A DNA stretch of 64,000 nucleotides from Pontibacter akesuensis (GCF_001611675.1 NZ_CP014766.1:930001-994000); one strand, 5' to 3'. Positions 1-9,337 are shown, counted from the stretch's first letter. The notes: a model not told the origin generated them from the letters alone. A program made the numbers and translations.

Positions 1-1
1 G

Positions 2-634
2 ACACTGGAGCCATTAACAGAGGAAAATGCGGTGGCCAAACTGAAGGCTTTCGGGCAAAACAACCAGGACAGCATCGCGGTGATCGGAACTCGTTATGGC
101 GAAATAAAAGTGCGGCTTTACAAAGACACGCCTTTGCACCGCGCCAACTTTGTGCGGCTTGCCCGGTCCGGCTTCTACAACCAGGGGGAGTTTTACCGGG
201 TAATAGAGGGCTTTGCCATACAGGGCGGTGACTCAGACGAGCGAACCATCAGCCAGGGATCTTATAAAATACCTCCCGAACATAACCCAAAGCACATCCA
301 CAAGCGTGGCGCACTCGCTATGGCGCGCTACGGCGACGACCGCAATCCGGACAAGGAGTCGTCTTCGCATAACTTCTACATCGTTACCGGCGAGTCGGTT
401 TCGAGGGAAGAGTTGCTGGCGTTTGAGCAGAAACATGGTATAGACTATACCCCGGCACAAGAGCAAACGTATCTGGCTGTGGGCGGCGAGCCGGGGCTGG
501 ATACAGAGTATACTGTTTTCGGGGAGGTGCTGGAAGGCATGGATGTAGTAGAGAAAATTGAGAAGGAACCAGTGGATGCCTCAGACTGGCCCCGCCAGAT
601 CATTCCGCACACCATCAAGATTGTGGAGGAATAG
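2..634 (+). CDS. Cyclophilin-type peptidylprolyl isomerase, 5' end outside window
   Basis: The frame is open from base 2 with no stop, so the gene very likely begins left of the window; the GTG at 32 is only the first start-like codon visible. The protein has the cyclophilin fold signature: a GEIKVRLY strand, the FYRVIEGFAIQGGD block (family FHRVI.gFmiQGGD, carrying the catalytic Arg) and an ALAMAR block. Cyclophilins isomerise Xaa-Pro peptide bonds during protein folding. The usual SQFFI active-site strand reads SHNFYI here, and there is a short insertion (roughly residues 125-145 of the visible part), as in the secreted or lipoprotein cyclophilins of Bacteroidota. Location cannot be judged because the N-terminus is missing. 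The family call is firm. Confidence 0.9.
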   Translation, partial: TLEPLTEENAVAKLKAFGQNNQDSIAVIGTRYGEIKVRLYKDTPLHRANFVRLARSGFYNQGEFYRVIEGFAIQGGDSDERTISQGSYKIPPEHNPKHIHKRGALAMARYGDDRNPDKESSSHNFYIVTGESVSREELLAFEQKHGIDYTPAQEQTYLAVGGEPGLDTEYTVFGEVLEGMDVVEKIEKEPVDASDWPRQIIPHTIKIVEE

Positions 635-660
635 AAGTATTTTATACTTACCAAGTGTAA

Positions 661-887
661 CTGGCGCAAGCGTCCGCTTGTGCCGACGTGCATAATAACC
701 CAGACTGGTACCGCATTCACTATTGTCATTTCGAACGAAGAGAGAAATCTATCTGAAATTCTGAAAAGATCTCTCCTATCGTCGAGATGACAAATTAGGC
801 GATTAAGCATTGCCTGAAGCCTTCAATCGGTCCGTTTGATTCTAAACTACTAAACTGTCACAAGGCACAAGCGGACGCTTGCGCCAG
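661..887. repeat. 24-bp perfect inverted repeat flanking a dispersed repeat
   Basis: Bases 661-684 and 864-887 are exact reverse complements over 24 bases (arm begins CTGGCGCAAGCG). They enclose about 180 bases that include the 67-base dispersed element at 725-791. The whole lies between convergent genes and has no ORF of its own. It may be a small non-autonomous repeat unit; no transposase or clear target-site duplication was seen. Confidence 0.7.
725..791. repeat. 67-base dispersed palindromic element, copy 1
   Basis: Starts GTCATTTCGA and ends TCGAGATGAC, near-perfect inverted ends. The same 67-base layout recurs at 12153-12219, with the inner block TTCTGAAAAGATCTCTCCTA shared exactly. 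Short palindromic elements with GTCATTTCGA-type ends are common between genes in Bacteroidota. Function unknown. Confidence 0.75.
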
Positions 888-916
888 GTATTTATGATTT
901 AAGAATCTATTAATAG

Positions 917-958
917 AAACAGAAACGGCGCTGCTTAACTGCAGCGCCGTTTCTGTTT
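917..958. terminator. Bidirectional intrinsic terminator
   Basis: A perfect 18-bp stem (917-934 with 941-958), GC-rich at its core, with a 6-base loop and A/T-rich arms. It lies between the convergent cyclophilin and M13 peptidase genes, so it can end transcription from both sides. Confidence 0.85.
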
Positions 959-1002
959 AACAAGCTATAGGTCTATAGAAGTATAAAACCTGCTTAAGCG
1001 TG

Positions 1003-3093
1003 TTACCAGATCTTAATTCTTTCCTGATCGCTGCGCACCATTGGGTCGCTTGGCTCACAGCCGAAAGCTTCGTAAAACTGCGGCATGTTTGCAAGTGGGC
1101 CGTTGGTACGGAAGCGGCCCGGCGAGTGCGGATCGGTTAAAATCTGCTGGTTCTGCGCCTCGTCACGCATGTTTACGCGCCAGATCTGGGCCCAGGCCAG
1201 GAAGAACCGCTGCTCTGGCGTCAGTCCTGCAATTTTTTCTGGGTTGTTGTTCTCCAGGGCCTTCTGCAGTGCGGTGTAGGCAATGTTCAGGCCTCCGATG
1301 TCGGCAATGTTCTCGCCCAACGTCAAGCGGCCGTTCACGTGCAGGTTATCGAGTACCGTGTACTGGTCGTACTGATCGGCTACGGCGCTGGCCCGGGCGT
1401 TGAATTTCTCCAGATCCGCCGTCGACCACCAATCCTTCAGGTTGCCCTGGTAATCATACTTGGCTCCCTGATCATCGAACCCGTGCGTCAGTTCATGCCC
1501 TATCACGGCACCCATTCCTCCGTAATTTACCGCATCATCGGCATTCGGATCGAAGAACGGCGGCTGCAGGATGCCAGCCGGGAACACGATCTCATTCATA
1601 CTTGGGTTGTAGTAGGCATTCACCGTTGGCGGCGACATAAACCACTCCTCACGGTCTACCGGCTTTCCAATCTTCCCGATGTTGTCGCGGAAGGCAAACT
1701 GGCTCGCCCGCATCACGTTGGCGGCATAGGAGTCACGGCTAATATCAAGTCCCTTGTAATCCTCCCACTTATCCGGATAACCGATTTTAACGGCAAAAGC
1801 ATCCAGTTTCTGCAGCGCGCGCTGCTTGGTTTCATCGCTCATCCACTCCAGGTCGCGCACATGCTCCTTAAAAGCCTCCTGCAGGTTGTTTACCATCGTG
1901 ATGGCTTTCTGTTTGGCCTCCGGCGAGAATGTTTTTTCTACATACAACTGACCCAGGGCTTCACCCAAAGCGCTGTCGGTGGCACGAAGCACACGCTTCC
2001 AGCGGGGCTGCATCTCTTTGGCGCCGCTCAGCACTTTGCCATAGAAGTTGAAGTTCTCCTGCACAAAGTCCTGGCTTAGGTATGGGGCCATGGTACGGGC
2101 AAGGTGCCAGCGGGTATAGGTTTTCCAGTCTTCCACCGGTACGCTTTTCAGCATGGCGTTAAGCTCTTTAAAGAATGCCGGCTGCCCCACAATAATTTCC
2201 TTGGCCGCCGTAGCACCCATGTTGGTGAGCATCTGGCTTATCTTCAGGTTCGGGTTCTGCTTGGCAAACTCCTGAATAGTCATCTTGTTGTAGTTCGCGT
2301 AGGGGTCGCGCAGATCTACACGGGCTTTGGAGGCCTCCGCCAGCTTGGTTTCGATGCGCATCACCGTCTGGGCTTTTTTTTGGGCTGCGGCCGCGTCATC
2401 ACCCAGCAACTGGAACGTATTGCGCAGGTGCTCCTGGTAAGCAGTTCGGATAGTTTTGGAGCGCTCGTCGTCTTTCAGGTAATAATCGCGGTCTGGCAGT
2501 CCGAGCCCTCCCTGGCCTGCCTGTAGCGCATACTGCGTGCTCACCTTATCATCCTGCGACACATACATGCTGAAGAAGCCACTAATTCCCTTGGTCTTCA
2601 GGTCGGCTACCGTCTTGATCAAATCATCGGTAGTTTTGATGCTTTTGATCTTGTCCAGCTCAGGCTGTATTGGTTTTATGCCAGCCTGGTTGGCGGCCAC
2701 CGAGTCCATGCCCACCGCGTAGTAATCGCCTATTAACTGAGCCGCAGAGCCTTTCGGTGCCGTGGTGTTTGATGATGCCTCCAGCAGCAATTCGCGCAAT
2801 ACAGCGTTGTTTTTATCAGCTAGTTCGTTAAAAGAGCCCCACCGGCTTTCCGAGGCCGGGATCGGATTGTTTGCCAGCCAGCCGCCGTTGGCATACTGGT
2901 AGAAGTCTTCGCATGGGTTGGCGGTGGTATCAAGGTTTGCCAGGTCAATACCACGGCCCATATTCATGGCTGGCGCCTCGGTGGCGGGCGTGCCGGAAGT
3001 TACCGCCCCGTCGGTACCCGACGAGGAACTGCAACTCCCCAGCAGCAGGGCTGCGAAAACAGCCGGATAGGATAACAAATAATGCTTTTTCAT
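1003..3093 (-). CDS. M13 (neprilysin/PepO-type) zinc metallopeptidase lipoprotein
   Basis: A 696-residue protein with a lipoprotein signal peptide (lipobox LLLGSC near residue 20, then a Ser-rich stretch), so it is exported and lipid-anchored. It contains the zinc-binding motif HELTH at about residue 530 inside VIGHELTHGFDDQGA, and downstream ENIADIGGL, which supplies the third zinc ligand and catalytic Asp in M13 peptidases. The C-terminus ends FGCEPSDPMVRS...IKIW, matching the conserved M13 end with its terminal Trp. Length agrees with the family (about 650-750). M13 enzymes cleave short peptides outside the cytoplasm. The 182-base upstream gap suggests its own promoter. Family assignment is firm; the substrate is unknown. 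Confidence 0.95.
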   Translation of the reverse strand: MKKHYLLSYPAVFAALLLGSCSSSSGTDGAVTSGTPATEAPAMNMGRGIDLANLDTTANPCEDFYQYANGGWLANNPIPASESRWGSFNELADKNNAVLRELLLEASSNTTAPKGSAAQLIGDYYAVGMDSVAANQAGIKPIQPELDKIKSIKTTDDLIKTVADLKTKGISGFFSMYVSQDDKVSTQYALQAGQGGLGLPDRDYYLKDDERSKTIRTAYQEHLRNTFQLLGDDAAAAQKKAQTVMRIETKLAEASKARVDLRDPYANYNKMTIQEFAKQNPNLKISQMLTNMGATAAKEIIVGQPAFFKELNAMLKSVPVEDWKTYTRWHLARTMAPYLSQDFVQENFNFYGKVLSGAKEMQPRWKRVLRATDSALGEALGQLYVEKTFSPEAKQKAITMVNNLQEAFKEHVRDLEWMSDETKQRALQKLDAFAVKIGYPDKWEDYKGLDISRDSYAANVMRASQFAFRDNIGKIGKPVDREEWFMSPPTVNAYYNPSMNEIVFPAGILQPPFFDPNADDAVNYGGMGAVIGHELTHGFDDQGAKYDYQGNLKDWWSTADLEKFNARASAVADQYDQYTVLDNLHVNGRLTLGENIADIGGLNIAYTALQKALENNNPEKIAGLTPEQRFFLAWAQIWRVNMRDEAQNQQILTDPHSPGRFRTNGPLANMPQFYEAFGCEPSDPMVRSDQERIKIW

Positions 3094-3155
3094 AAGCTGC
3101 GATTAGTTTTAACATTTTAGAACAGATACTTCTGCATTTTTGCACTGCGCCTGCA

Positions 3156-3173
3156 TCAGAAAAAATTTTCTGA
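3156..3173. repeat. Small AT-rich palindrome upstream of the M13 gene
   Basis: TCAGAAAA-AA-TTTTCTGA, perfect 8-base arms, about 65 bases upstream of the M13 peptidase start codon. It could be an operator or chance AT-rich symmetry; nothing else supports a function. Confidence 0.3.
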
Positions 3174-3275
3174 ACAGGCTCCTACATGGATACTAAATCT
3201 ATTGGCTGAGGTTGCTTTCTGGCTCTGGAACATGCCCCTGACCAGATTTCGCCGACCCAGCTCCCACACACGATA

Positions 3276-3959
3276 CTAGGATAGCAGCCACTTGTACACC
3301 TTCAGGAGGCGGCGCTGGCTTACGCCCGAGCGGTAAAGACCGTAGATCAGATAGTATACTGCCTGCAGTCGGAGGACACCATGCTCCTTATACTTGCGCG
3401 CCGAGGTAACCACCTGCTGCGGCAGCACCACAAAAGGGGCTACCCGGCGCAGGCGTCTGATGATCTCCTGATCCTCCAGCAAGGTGAGCCGCTCATCAAA
3501 CCCACCGCACTGCAAAAATACCCCGCGCCGCACAAACAGGCTCTGGTCCCCGAAGCGGAGCGCATCCACATCGAATCTCGTGAACCAGGCATTTGCTCTC
3601 AGAAACCAATGCGGCAAGTCGAACTTCAGGCGGTAGCAGCCACTGCCATTCCCGTGTTGAACAGCTTGCCGCAACTGCAACTCAAAGCCTTCGGGCGGAA
3701 ATGTATCAGCGTGCAGAAAGTACAGGATGTCGCCCGACGCGGCTGTGGCGCCTGCGTTCATCTGCGGGGCACGCCCCCGGGGCCTGCAGCGCAGCACCAG
3801 CGCGCCCATTTCCTCTGCGATGTGCGTGGTGGCGTCTGTGCTTCCTCCATCCGCCACAATAAGCTCTGTTTCAGGGCTCGTGTGTTGCCGCAAATAAGCC
3901 AGCAGTTTTCCGATAGCGGCTGCTTCGTTTAAAGTGGGTATGATGATGCTGAGCTTCAC
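3276..3959 (-). CDS. Family 2 glycosyltransferase, TIGR04283-like
   Basis: GT-A glycosyltransferase of about 227 residues. From the chosen GTG start the protein begins VKLSIIIPTLNEAAAIG, the typical first beta strand of the family, followed by ELIVADGGSTDAT (nucleotide-sugar binding) and ILYFLHADTFPP, whose HAD is the DxD-like metal-binding site seen in the TIGR04283 group. The frame continues upstream to a start at 4088, but the extra 43 residues do not resemble the family, so I prefer the internal GTG at 3959. No membrane segment is obvious. The acceptor is unknown. It lies upstream of the M13 peptidase on the same strand, 182 bases apart, so co-transcription is uncertain. Confidence 0.8.
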   Translation of the reverse strand: MKLSIIIPTLNEAAAIGKLLAYLRQHTSPETELIVADGGSTDATTHIAEEMGALVLRCRPRGRAPQMNAGATAASGDILYFLHADTFPPEGFELQLRQAVQHGNGSGCYRLKFDLPHWFLRANAWFTRFDVDALRFGDQSLFVRRGVFLQCGGFDERLTLLEDQEIIRRLRRVAPFVVLPQQVVTSARKYKEHGVLRLQAVYYLIYGLYRSGVSQRRLLKVYKWLLS

Positions 3960-4183
3960 GTTTTCTGCGGATGAAAGTATGGCTACGTACGAGCGGGAGG
4001 TGTGCTTTAGTTGTTGGCCGAATGCACTTTGTTGCCGGTGGATGGATAACACCTCTGAAAGCAAAGTGGCATGCGTTATACTTCTCATCCTGGTAGCAAC
4101 ACATTAACAATTGGCACGCAGTTACAGGACAAAGCCCGCAAGTATAAAAACCAACCTGTTTATATTTCAGGTAGAAAGTATAA

Positions 4184-4219
4184 AAAAAGCCCCGGCTACT
4201 GTAGCAGCCGGGGCTTTTT
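4184..4219. terminator. Intrinsic terminator after the S9 peptidase gene
   Basis: AAAAAGCCCCGGCT (4184-4197) pairs perfectly with AGCCGGGGCTTTTT (4206-4219). On the minus strand it follows the stop of the S9 peptidase by about 20 bases. A-run and T-run flanks make it work in either direction. Confidence 0.85.
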
Positions 4220-4237
4220 GAAGTATGAATTAAGTAT

Positions 4238-6703
4238 TTACTGTACCGGACGGTTCTTCACATACTTATCCAGCCACTGGTCCATCTCCCACAGCATGTG
4301 CAGCACCGACTCTTTGGCGCGGTAGCCGTGGCTTTCAGCCGGCAGAAACACCAGGCGGGCTGTGGCACCGTGGCCTTTCAAGGCGTTGTAAAAGCGCGCG
4401 CTCTGGATAGGGAAAGTGCCGGAGTTGTTGTCGGCCTCGCCGTGAATGAGCAGGATCGGCTCGTTCACTTTGTTCGCAAACGAGAACGGCGACATCTGGA
4501 AGTATACTTCCGGGGCATCCCAGTAGGTGCGCTCCTCTGCCTGGAAACCGAATGGCGTGAGTGTGCGGTTGTAGGCGCCGCTTCGGGCGATACCAGCGGC
4601 AAACAGGTCGGAGTGCGCCAGCAGGTTACCCGTCATGAAGGCACCGTAGGAATGGCCACCCACGGCCACGCGCTTCGGATCAACCACACCCATTTTCACC
4701 ACCTCGTCGATGGCCGCTTTCGCGCTGGACACCAGCTGCTTTACATAGGTGTCGTTTGGCTGGGCATCGCCTTCGCCCACAATCGGAATGTCGGTTCTGT
4801 CAAGTATGGCGTAACCCTGCGTTACCCAGAACAGCGGTGAGCCCCAGCTGATGCGGGTAAACTCGTAGGGAGAACTTTTCACCTGGCCGGCAGAGGCGGC
4901 ATCCTTAAACTCACGCGGGTACGCCCACAACAACATCGGAAGCGGTGCATCGCCTTTCTTGAAATCTTTCGGCAAGTACAAAATGGCCGTCAGGTTCACG
5001 CCATCCTCGCGCTTATACTGCAGCATCTGCTTTTGCACGCCCTCCAGTTGCGGGTTCGGGTGCGGGAACTTCGTGATCTGCGTCAGCTTCTTGTCGTCCA
5101 TGTCGCGCACGAAGTAGTTCGGCGGGTCGTTCTCAGACTCTCTTCTGGTGATGATCTTTTTGTCCTTCAGGTCGATAATATCCACCGGGCGCTCGTAGTA
5201 GGGCGCCTCTGATCGCCAGAGAATATCCGCCTTCTTCGACTTCAGGTTGAACTCGCTCACGTACGGACGGTTTCCCTCCGGCGAGCCGCCTTCGGAAATC
5301 ATGTAGATGTTCTGCTTCTTTTTATCCGTCAGCAAAACGCTGCGGCCATACTTATTCTTGGTGAAAACAGGTGAGCCCGGATCGGTATAGTTGTCCTCGT
5401 AAGAGCGCTCAATCAGCACCACGCCGGCTTTAGAAGGTTTGGTTGGGTCAATTAGTACGCTGCGCTCCATGCGGTTTTTCCACCAGCGCTCGTTCACAAT
5501 GGCCATGTCATCGCCCCAGTTCATGCCACGGTAGCGGTACTTGGTAGCGGCAATCTGTGTTGGCTTCGCGTTGAAAGGGGCCTGCAACATGTACACGTGG
5601 TCGCGCACGGCAGCCTCTTTGTTCGCGTCTCCCTCGTCCTGTGCCTCGGCCCAATAAAGGGTGGCAGGCTCATCAGGGCGCCAGTTGTAGCCGCGAGGGC
5701 CTTTGGCTACGGCATCAAACGCAATCGGGATATCCTCGGCCAGCGGCAGTTGCGCCAGCTCCTTTACTTTCTGTCCGTTACGGTTCCATACTTCCACCTT
5801 GTAAGGGAAATTATAATGCGGCACCAGGTAAGAGTATGGCTTCTGGATGGTTTGCACCAACAGGTACTGCCCGTCCGGCGAAGTTTCCACGCCTTTTATG
5901 ATACCTGCCTCCCCTATCGGCTGCTGCTTCCCATCCAGCGACACCAGCTTCAGCTGCGACTGCATGTAGTAATCAAACAGCTGCTCGTCGTAGCGGTTCT
6001 TCAGCAAATCCTGGTAGGTGCGCGATGGCTTTACCTTGCCCAGGTTCTGCTGTACCGTCGGGCCGGCAGGCGCAGTCGGCACTTTTGGCATCTCGCCACG
6101 CTTCTCATCCACAAACTTCACCACCAGCGTTTTGCTGTCGGCCAGCCACTCAAACGGGCTGCCGCTGTAGGCATCATTCAACACGGCATCGGTCAATTTC
6201 TTGGCTTGCCTGGTGCCCAGGTCCGCCATCCACAGCTCAATGCCGTTGGCCTTCGTGTTTGTGAAAGCGATGGATTTCTCGTCCGGCGACCAGGTGATGT
6301 TGGACAGCTGCGCGTTCTGTGGCAGCCCTTTGATCTGGAACTCCTCGCCATTGCTTACCTTTTTCAGGGTGAGCCCATTGTAATAGTAGCCACGGCTCTG
6401 CCCGTTGGTGGCCGGGTTAATGCGCAAACCAGCCAATCGGCTTTCCGGCGCCGACACCTCTTCTATACTTGGGTAGCCTGGGCTTTCGAGCAGCAGCATC
6501 CAATCACCTTTTGCGCTGATGCTAACCGATGGTGTGTTTGGTGCCTCGATAATGGACGCGATGGTTTCGGGCGGGCGCTGGTATCCTGTGTTGGTGTCCT
6601 GCCCTCCCTGTGCCAGGGCGACAGGCGCCGCGCCACCCAGGAGCAGCAGGCACAGCAGGCGCGAGGCCGCCCGTCGGGCTGATCTGTTTTTGATGATGTT
6701 CAT
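4238..6703 (-). CDS. Secreted S9 family peptidase (prolyl oligopeptidase/glutamyl endopeptidase type)
   Basis: An 821-residue protein with an N-terminal signal peptide ending around APVALAQ. The first two thirds look like a beta-propeller with WSPDEKSIAFTN-type repeats. The C-terminal third is an alpha/beta hydrolase: GGHSYGAF around residue 680 carries the nucleophilic Ser, HGEADNNS the Asp, and ESHGY the His. The stretch GIARSGAYNRTLTPFGFQ after the Ser is characteristic of the S9D group that includes plant chloroplast glutamyl endopeptidase, so cleavage after Glu is plausible (inference). Length fits S9D. It is a single-gene unit: a 160-base gap separates it from the divergent collagen-like gene, and a strong terminator follows. 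Confidence 0.92.
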   Translation of the reverse strand: MNIIKNRSARRAASRLLCLLLLGGAAPVALAQGGQDTNTGYQRPPETIASIIEAPNTPSVSISAKGDWMLLLESPGYPSIEEVSAPESRLAGLRINPATNGQSRGYYYNGLTLKKVSNGEEFQIKGLPQNAQLSNITWSPDEKSIAFTNTKANGIELWMADLGTRQAKKLTDAVLNDAYSGSPFEWLADSKTLVVKFVDEKRGEMPKVPTAPAGPTVQQNLGKVKPSRTYQDLLKNRYDEQLFDYYMQSQLKLVSLDGKQQPIGEAGIIKGVETSPDGQYLLVQTIQKPYSYLVPHYNFPYKVEVWNRNGQKVKELAQLPLAEDIPIAFDAVAKGPRGYNWRPDEPATLYWAEAQDEGDANKEAAVRDHVYMLQAPFNAKPTQIAATKYRYRGMNWGDDMAIVNERWWKNRMERSVLIDPTKPSKAGVVLIERSYEDNYTDPGSPVFTKNKYGRSVLLTDKKKQNIYMISEGGSPEGNRPYVSEFNLKSKKADILWRSEAPYYERPVDIIDLKDKKIITRRESENDPPNYFVRDMDDKKLTQITKFPHPNPQLEGVQKQMLQYKREDGVNLTAILYLPKDFKKGDAPLPMLLWAYPREFKDAASAGQVKSSPYEFTRISWGSPLFWVTQGYAILDRTDIPIVGEGDAQPNDTYVKQLVSSAKAAIDEVVKMGVVDPKRVAVGGHSYGAFMTGNLLAHSDLFAAGIARSGAYNRTLTPFGFQAEERTYWDAPEVYFQMSPFSFANKVNEPILLIHGEADNNSGTFPIQSARFYNALKGHGATARLVFLPAESHGYRAKESVLHMLWEMDQWLDKYVKNRPVQ

Positions 6704-6863
6704 ACTTGGTGATTGAAGTTGTAGGTTAGTTTCTGGTAAGTATAGACTGAAGTTAAGCGGTATAGTTTAAATATATCCAGGATTAATAAATACTTCTAAT
6801 CTTCTATATATTTTGTTATATTGACTGTAGATTCTAAACACACGCCTGCAAACCACCAACCAT

Positions 6864-7673
6864 ATGAAAAACAAATACTTTATACTAAGTGCATTCCTGC
6901 TCCTGGCGTTTCCTGCCCTATCCCAGACAAAGCATTACTCCAAGCTGGAGATTAAATCGAAAGAAGTGTTTGAAGTAGGCCCTGACAATATGCTGGTGGT
7001 GGATACGCTCATCATGCACGATAAGTCGACTATTAAATTCTCGCCCGAGACGTTGGGTATTCTGAAGGCGAAGGTGGTCAGCGTTGGCAAGAACTGTACG
7101 ATATCATCCAGGGGCGAGAAAGGCGAAGACGCAAAAAGCGCCCTGCCAGACAAGCCTGACTTGCATGGCACACCAGGCCAGAACGGCGGAAACCTGCAAC
7201 TCGACATGCACTTTGCCTCCTTGGGAAGCCTGACCATCGACTCGCGGGGCGGTAAAGGCGGCGATGGGTATGACGGGAAGAACGGGAAAAGAGGAACAGC
7301 TGACCAGATGAGCACGAAGTCTGAAAAATCTTCCGGCGGAAAAGCAATTAATGTACCCTACATGATACTTGGCGTACCCGGAACCAACGGTACGAATGCC
7401 ACATCGGGCCGGAGTGGCGGTAACGGGGGCGACATACAGCTAACTTACTCCACCGCCGACTTTATCCCTATCTTCAATATTTTCGATAGCCCCAACCGCA
7501 ACAACAGCATTTACATGCTTTACAGCGCCGGTGAGATGGGCCGCAACGGGAAACCGGGCAAGGGCGGCATCAACAGCTGGGATGGGGAACTGGTGCTGAT
7601 AGACAAACAGACTGCCGTTGATGGCACGGTCAAACTCCTGAAGGAAGATGATGCCTCGGTGCGTGACAATTAA
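6864..7673 (+). CDS. Secreted protein with collagen-like Gly-rich segments
   Basis: A 269-residue protein with a clear signal peptide (MKNKYFILSAFLLLAFPALS). Four Gly-X-Y-like clusters (examples GEKGEDA, GTPGQNGG, GGKGGDGYDGKNGKRG, GVPGTNGTNATSGRSGGNGG, GEMGRNGKPGKGG) are separated by hydrophobic beta-strand-like stretches such as NLQLDMHFASLGSLTIDS. This pattern suggests a beta-helix or stacked beta structure with Gly-rich turns more than a long collagen triple helix, since no cluster is long and uninterrupted. Family and function not recognised. It is followed after 33 bases by the M28 peptidase on the same strand, so the two are probably co-transcribed and both exported. Confidence 0.75.
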   Translation: MKNKYFILSAFLLLAFPALSQTKHYSKLEIKSKEVFEVGPDNMLVVDTLIMHDKSTIKFSPETLGILKAKVVSVGKNCTISSRGEKGEDAKSALPDKPDLHGTPGQNGGNLQLDMHFASLGSLTIDSRGGKGGDGYDGKNGKRGTADQMSTKSEKSSGGKAINVPYMILGVPGTNGTNATSGRSGGNGGDIQLTYSTADFIPIFNIFDSPNRNNSIYMLYSAGEMGRNGKPGKGGINSWDGELVLIDKQTAVDGTVKLLKEDDASVRDN

Positions 7674-7706
7674 AGCTTAGCTACCTATCCTATTTCCTCA
7701 TATCAT

Positions 7707-9263
7707 ATGAAAAAGAAACCGCTACTCGCCTTAGCCCTGATGCTGCAATTCGCCTTTGTGGCGCAGGCGCAGCAGGAACCTGTGGACCTGGACATGGTGC
7801 ACCGCATCAAACAGGAAGGCCTGCAGAACTCGCAGGTCATGAAAACCGCTTTTTACCTGACGGACGTTTCGGGCCCGCGCCTTTCCGGCTCCCCCGGCCT
7901 GACGCGCGCCAACGAGTGGGCGGTAAAGCAACTCACCGGGTGGGGCCTGAAAAACGCGCATCAGGAGGAATGGGGCACGTTTGGCCGCGGCTGGGAGGTG
8001 GAGAAATCCTACATCGCCATGGCAGCCCCCTACTACCAGCAGCTGATAGCCACCCCTAAGGCCTGGACGCCGGGCACCAACGGCGAGGTGAAAGCCGAGG
8101 CCGTGCTGGTGAAACTGGAGAAGGAGGAGGACCTGCAGCAGTACAAAGGCAAACTGTCGGGCAAAATCATACTTACCCAGATCGACAACGAGGCCAAAAC
8201 CACTTTCGCCGCTGATGCCAAACGCTATTCAGAGGAAGAACTGCACGAGATGGCCATGAGCCTGGAGGCGAGCAGAAGCCAGAGCAGCTGGACGCCCGAG
8301 CGCATAGCAGAGTACCGCGCCCGCATGGCGCTGCGCAACAAGGCCAATGAGTTCTTTAAGGAAGAAGGAGCCGCTGTTATACTTAGTACCCGCGGCGGTA
8401 TGCACGGCACGCACTTTACGAGCAACGGCGCCCCTTACGCCCCCGATGCCAAGCCTGCGCTGCCGGAACTGGAAATGGGCCTGGAGGACTATAACCGCAT
8501 TGTGCGCCTGCTGGAGGCCAAGCAGCCGGTGAAGCTGGAGGTGGAAACCAAAACCCGCTTCTTCGACAAGGACATGAAGGGATACAACGTAATCGCCGAG
8601 ATTCCGGGTACGGACAAGAAATTGAAAGATGAGGTGGTGATGCTGGGTGGCCATATCGACTCCTGGCATGGCTCAACCGGCGCCACCGATAACGCCGCCG
8701 GTGTAGCGGTGATGATGGAAGCCGTACGTATTCTGCAGGCCATGGGCGTTAAACCAAAGCGCACTATCCGCATTGCCCTCTGGACGGGCGAAGAACAGGG
8801 CTTGCATGGCTCCCGGGGCTATGTAAAAAACCACTTTGGCGACCCTGCCACCATGAAGCTGACCAAAGAGCAGGAAAAGCTGTCGGCCTACTATAACCTG
8901 GACAACGGCACCGGCAAAATTCGGGGGATTTACCTGCAGGGCAACGATGCTGTACGCCCGATTATGGAGGCGTGGCTGGCACCTTTCCACGATTTGGGCG
9001 CCACTACGGTAACTATCCGAAACACGGGCGGTACTGACCACCTGGCGTTTGATGCCGTGGGACTGCCGGGCTTCCAGTTCATTCAGGATGAGATAGACTA
9101 CGATACGCGCACCCACCACACCAACCAGGATTCCTACGACCGCCTGCAGGCCGACGACCTGCGCCAGGCAGCCACTATCGTGGCCTCGATGGTATACCAC
9201 ACCGCCATGCGCGACAAGAAACTGCCGCGCAAGCCGCTGCCAAAGCCGCGACAGACGTCTTAA
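7707..9263 (+). CDS. Secreted M28 family zinc aminopeptidase/carboxypeptidase
   Basis: A 518-residue protein with signal peptide (cleavage near FVAQAQ). The M28 catalytic domain is in the second half: GGHIDSWHGSTGATDNAAG gives the first His and bridging Asp ligands, WTGEEQGLHGS the catalytic Glu and the next Glu ligand, YNLDNGTGK an Asp ligand, and DTRTHHTNQDSYD the final His. All expected metal ligands are present, so it should be active. The region between residues about 110 and 260 holds a PA-like insert, common in this group. M28 enzymes trim N- or C-terminal residues from peptides. It is the second gene of a likely pair with the collagen-like protein and ends at a strong hairpin. Confidence 0.93.
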   Translation: MKKKPLLALALMLQFAFVAQAQQEPVDLDMVHRIKQEGLQNSQVMKTAFYLTDVSGPRLSGSPGLTRANEWAVKQLTGWGLKNAHQEEWGTFGRGWEVEKSYIAMAAPYYQQLIATPKAWTPGTNGEVKAEAVLVKLEKEEDLQQYKGKLSGKIILTQIDNEAKTTFAADAKRYSEEELHEMAMSLEASRSQSSWTPERIAEYRARMALRNKANEFFKEEGAAVILSTRGGMHGTHFTSNGAPYAPDAKPALPELEMGLEDYNRIVRLLEAKQPVKLEVETKTRFFDKDMKGYNVIAEIPGTDKKLKDEVVMLGGHIDSWHGSTGATDNAAGVAVMMEAVRILQAMGVKPKRTIRIALWTGEEQGLHGSRGYVKNHFGDPATMKLTKEQEKLSAYYNLDNGTGKIRGIYLQGNDAVRPIMEAWLAPFHDLGATTVTIRNTGGTDHLAFDAVGLPGFQFIQDEIDYDTRTHHTNQDSYDRLQADDLRQAATIVASMVYHTAMRDKKLPRKPLPKPRQTS

Positions 9264-9280
9264 GTATAACGGGCATAAAG

Positions 9281-9337
9281 AAAAGCCGAAGCGGCACAGC
9301 TGGAAGTATAACTCCTGGCTGTGCCGCTTCGGCTTTT
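9281..9337. terminator. Intrinsic terminator after M28 peptidase
   Basis: A perfect 20-bp stem: 9281-9300 (AAAAGCCGAAGCGGCACAGC) pairs with 9318-9337, with a 17-base loop and a trailing T run. It sits 17 bases past the M28 stop codon. Confidence 0.88.

Noticed and set aside
3276..4088. Long start (4088) for the glycosyltransferase
   Set aside because: The extra 43 residues do not fit the fold; the first beta strand begins right at the GTG at 3959.
4113..4129. Sigma-54-like TTGGCACGCAGTTACAG
   Set aside because: The -24 half matches, but the -12 half reads TTAC rather than TTGC, and it would drive transcription antisense into the S9 peptidase gene.
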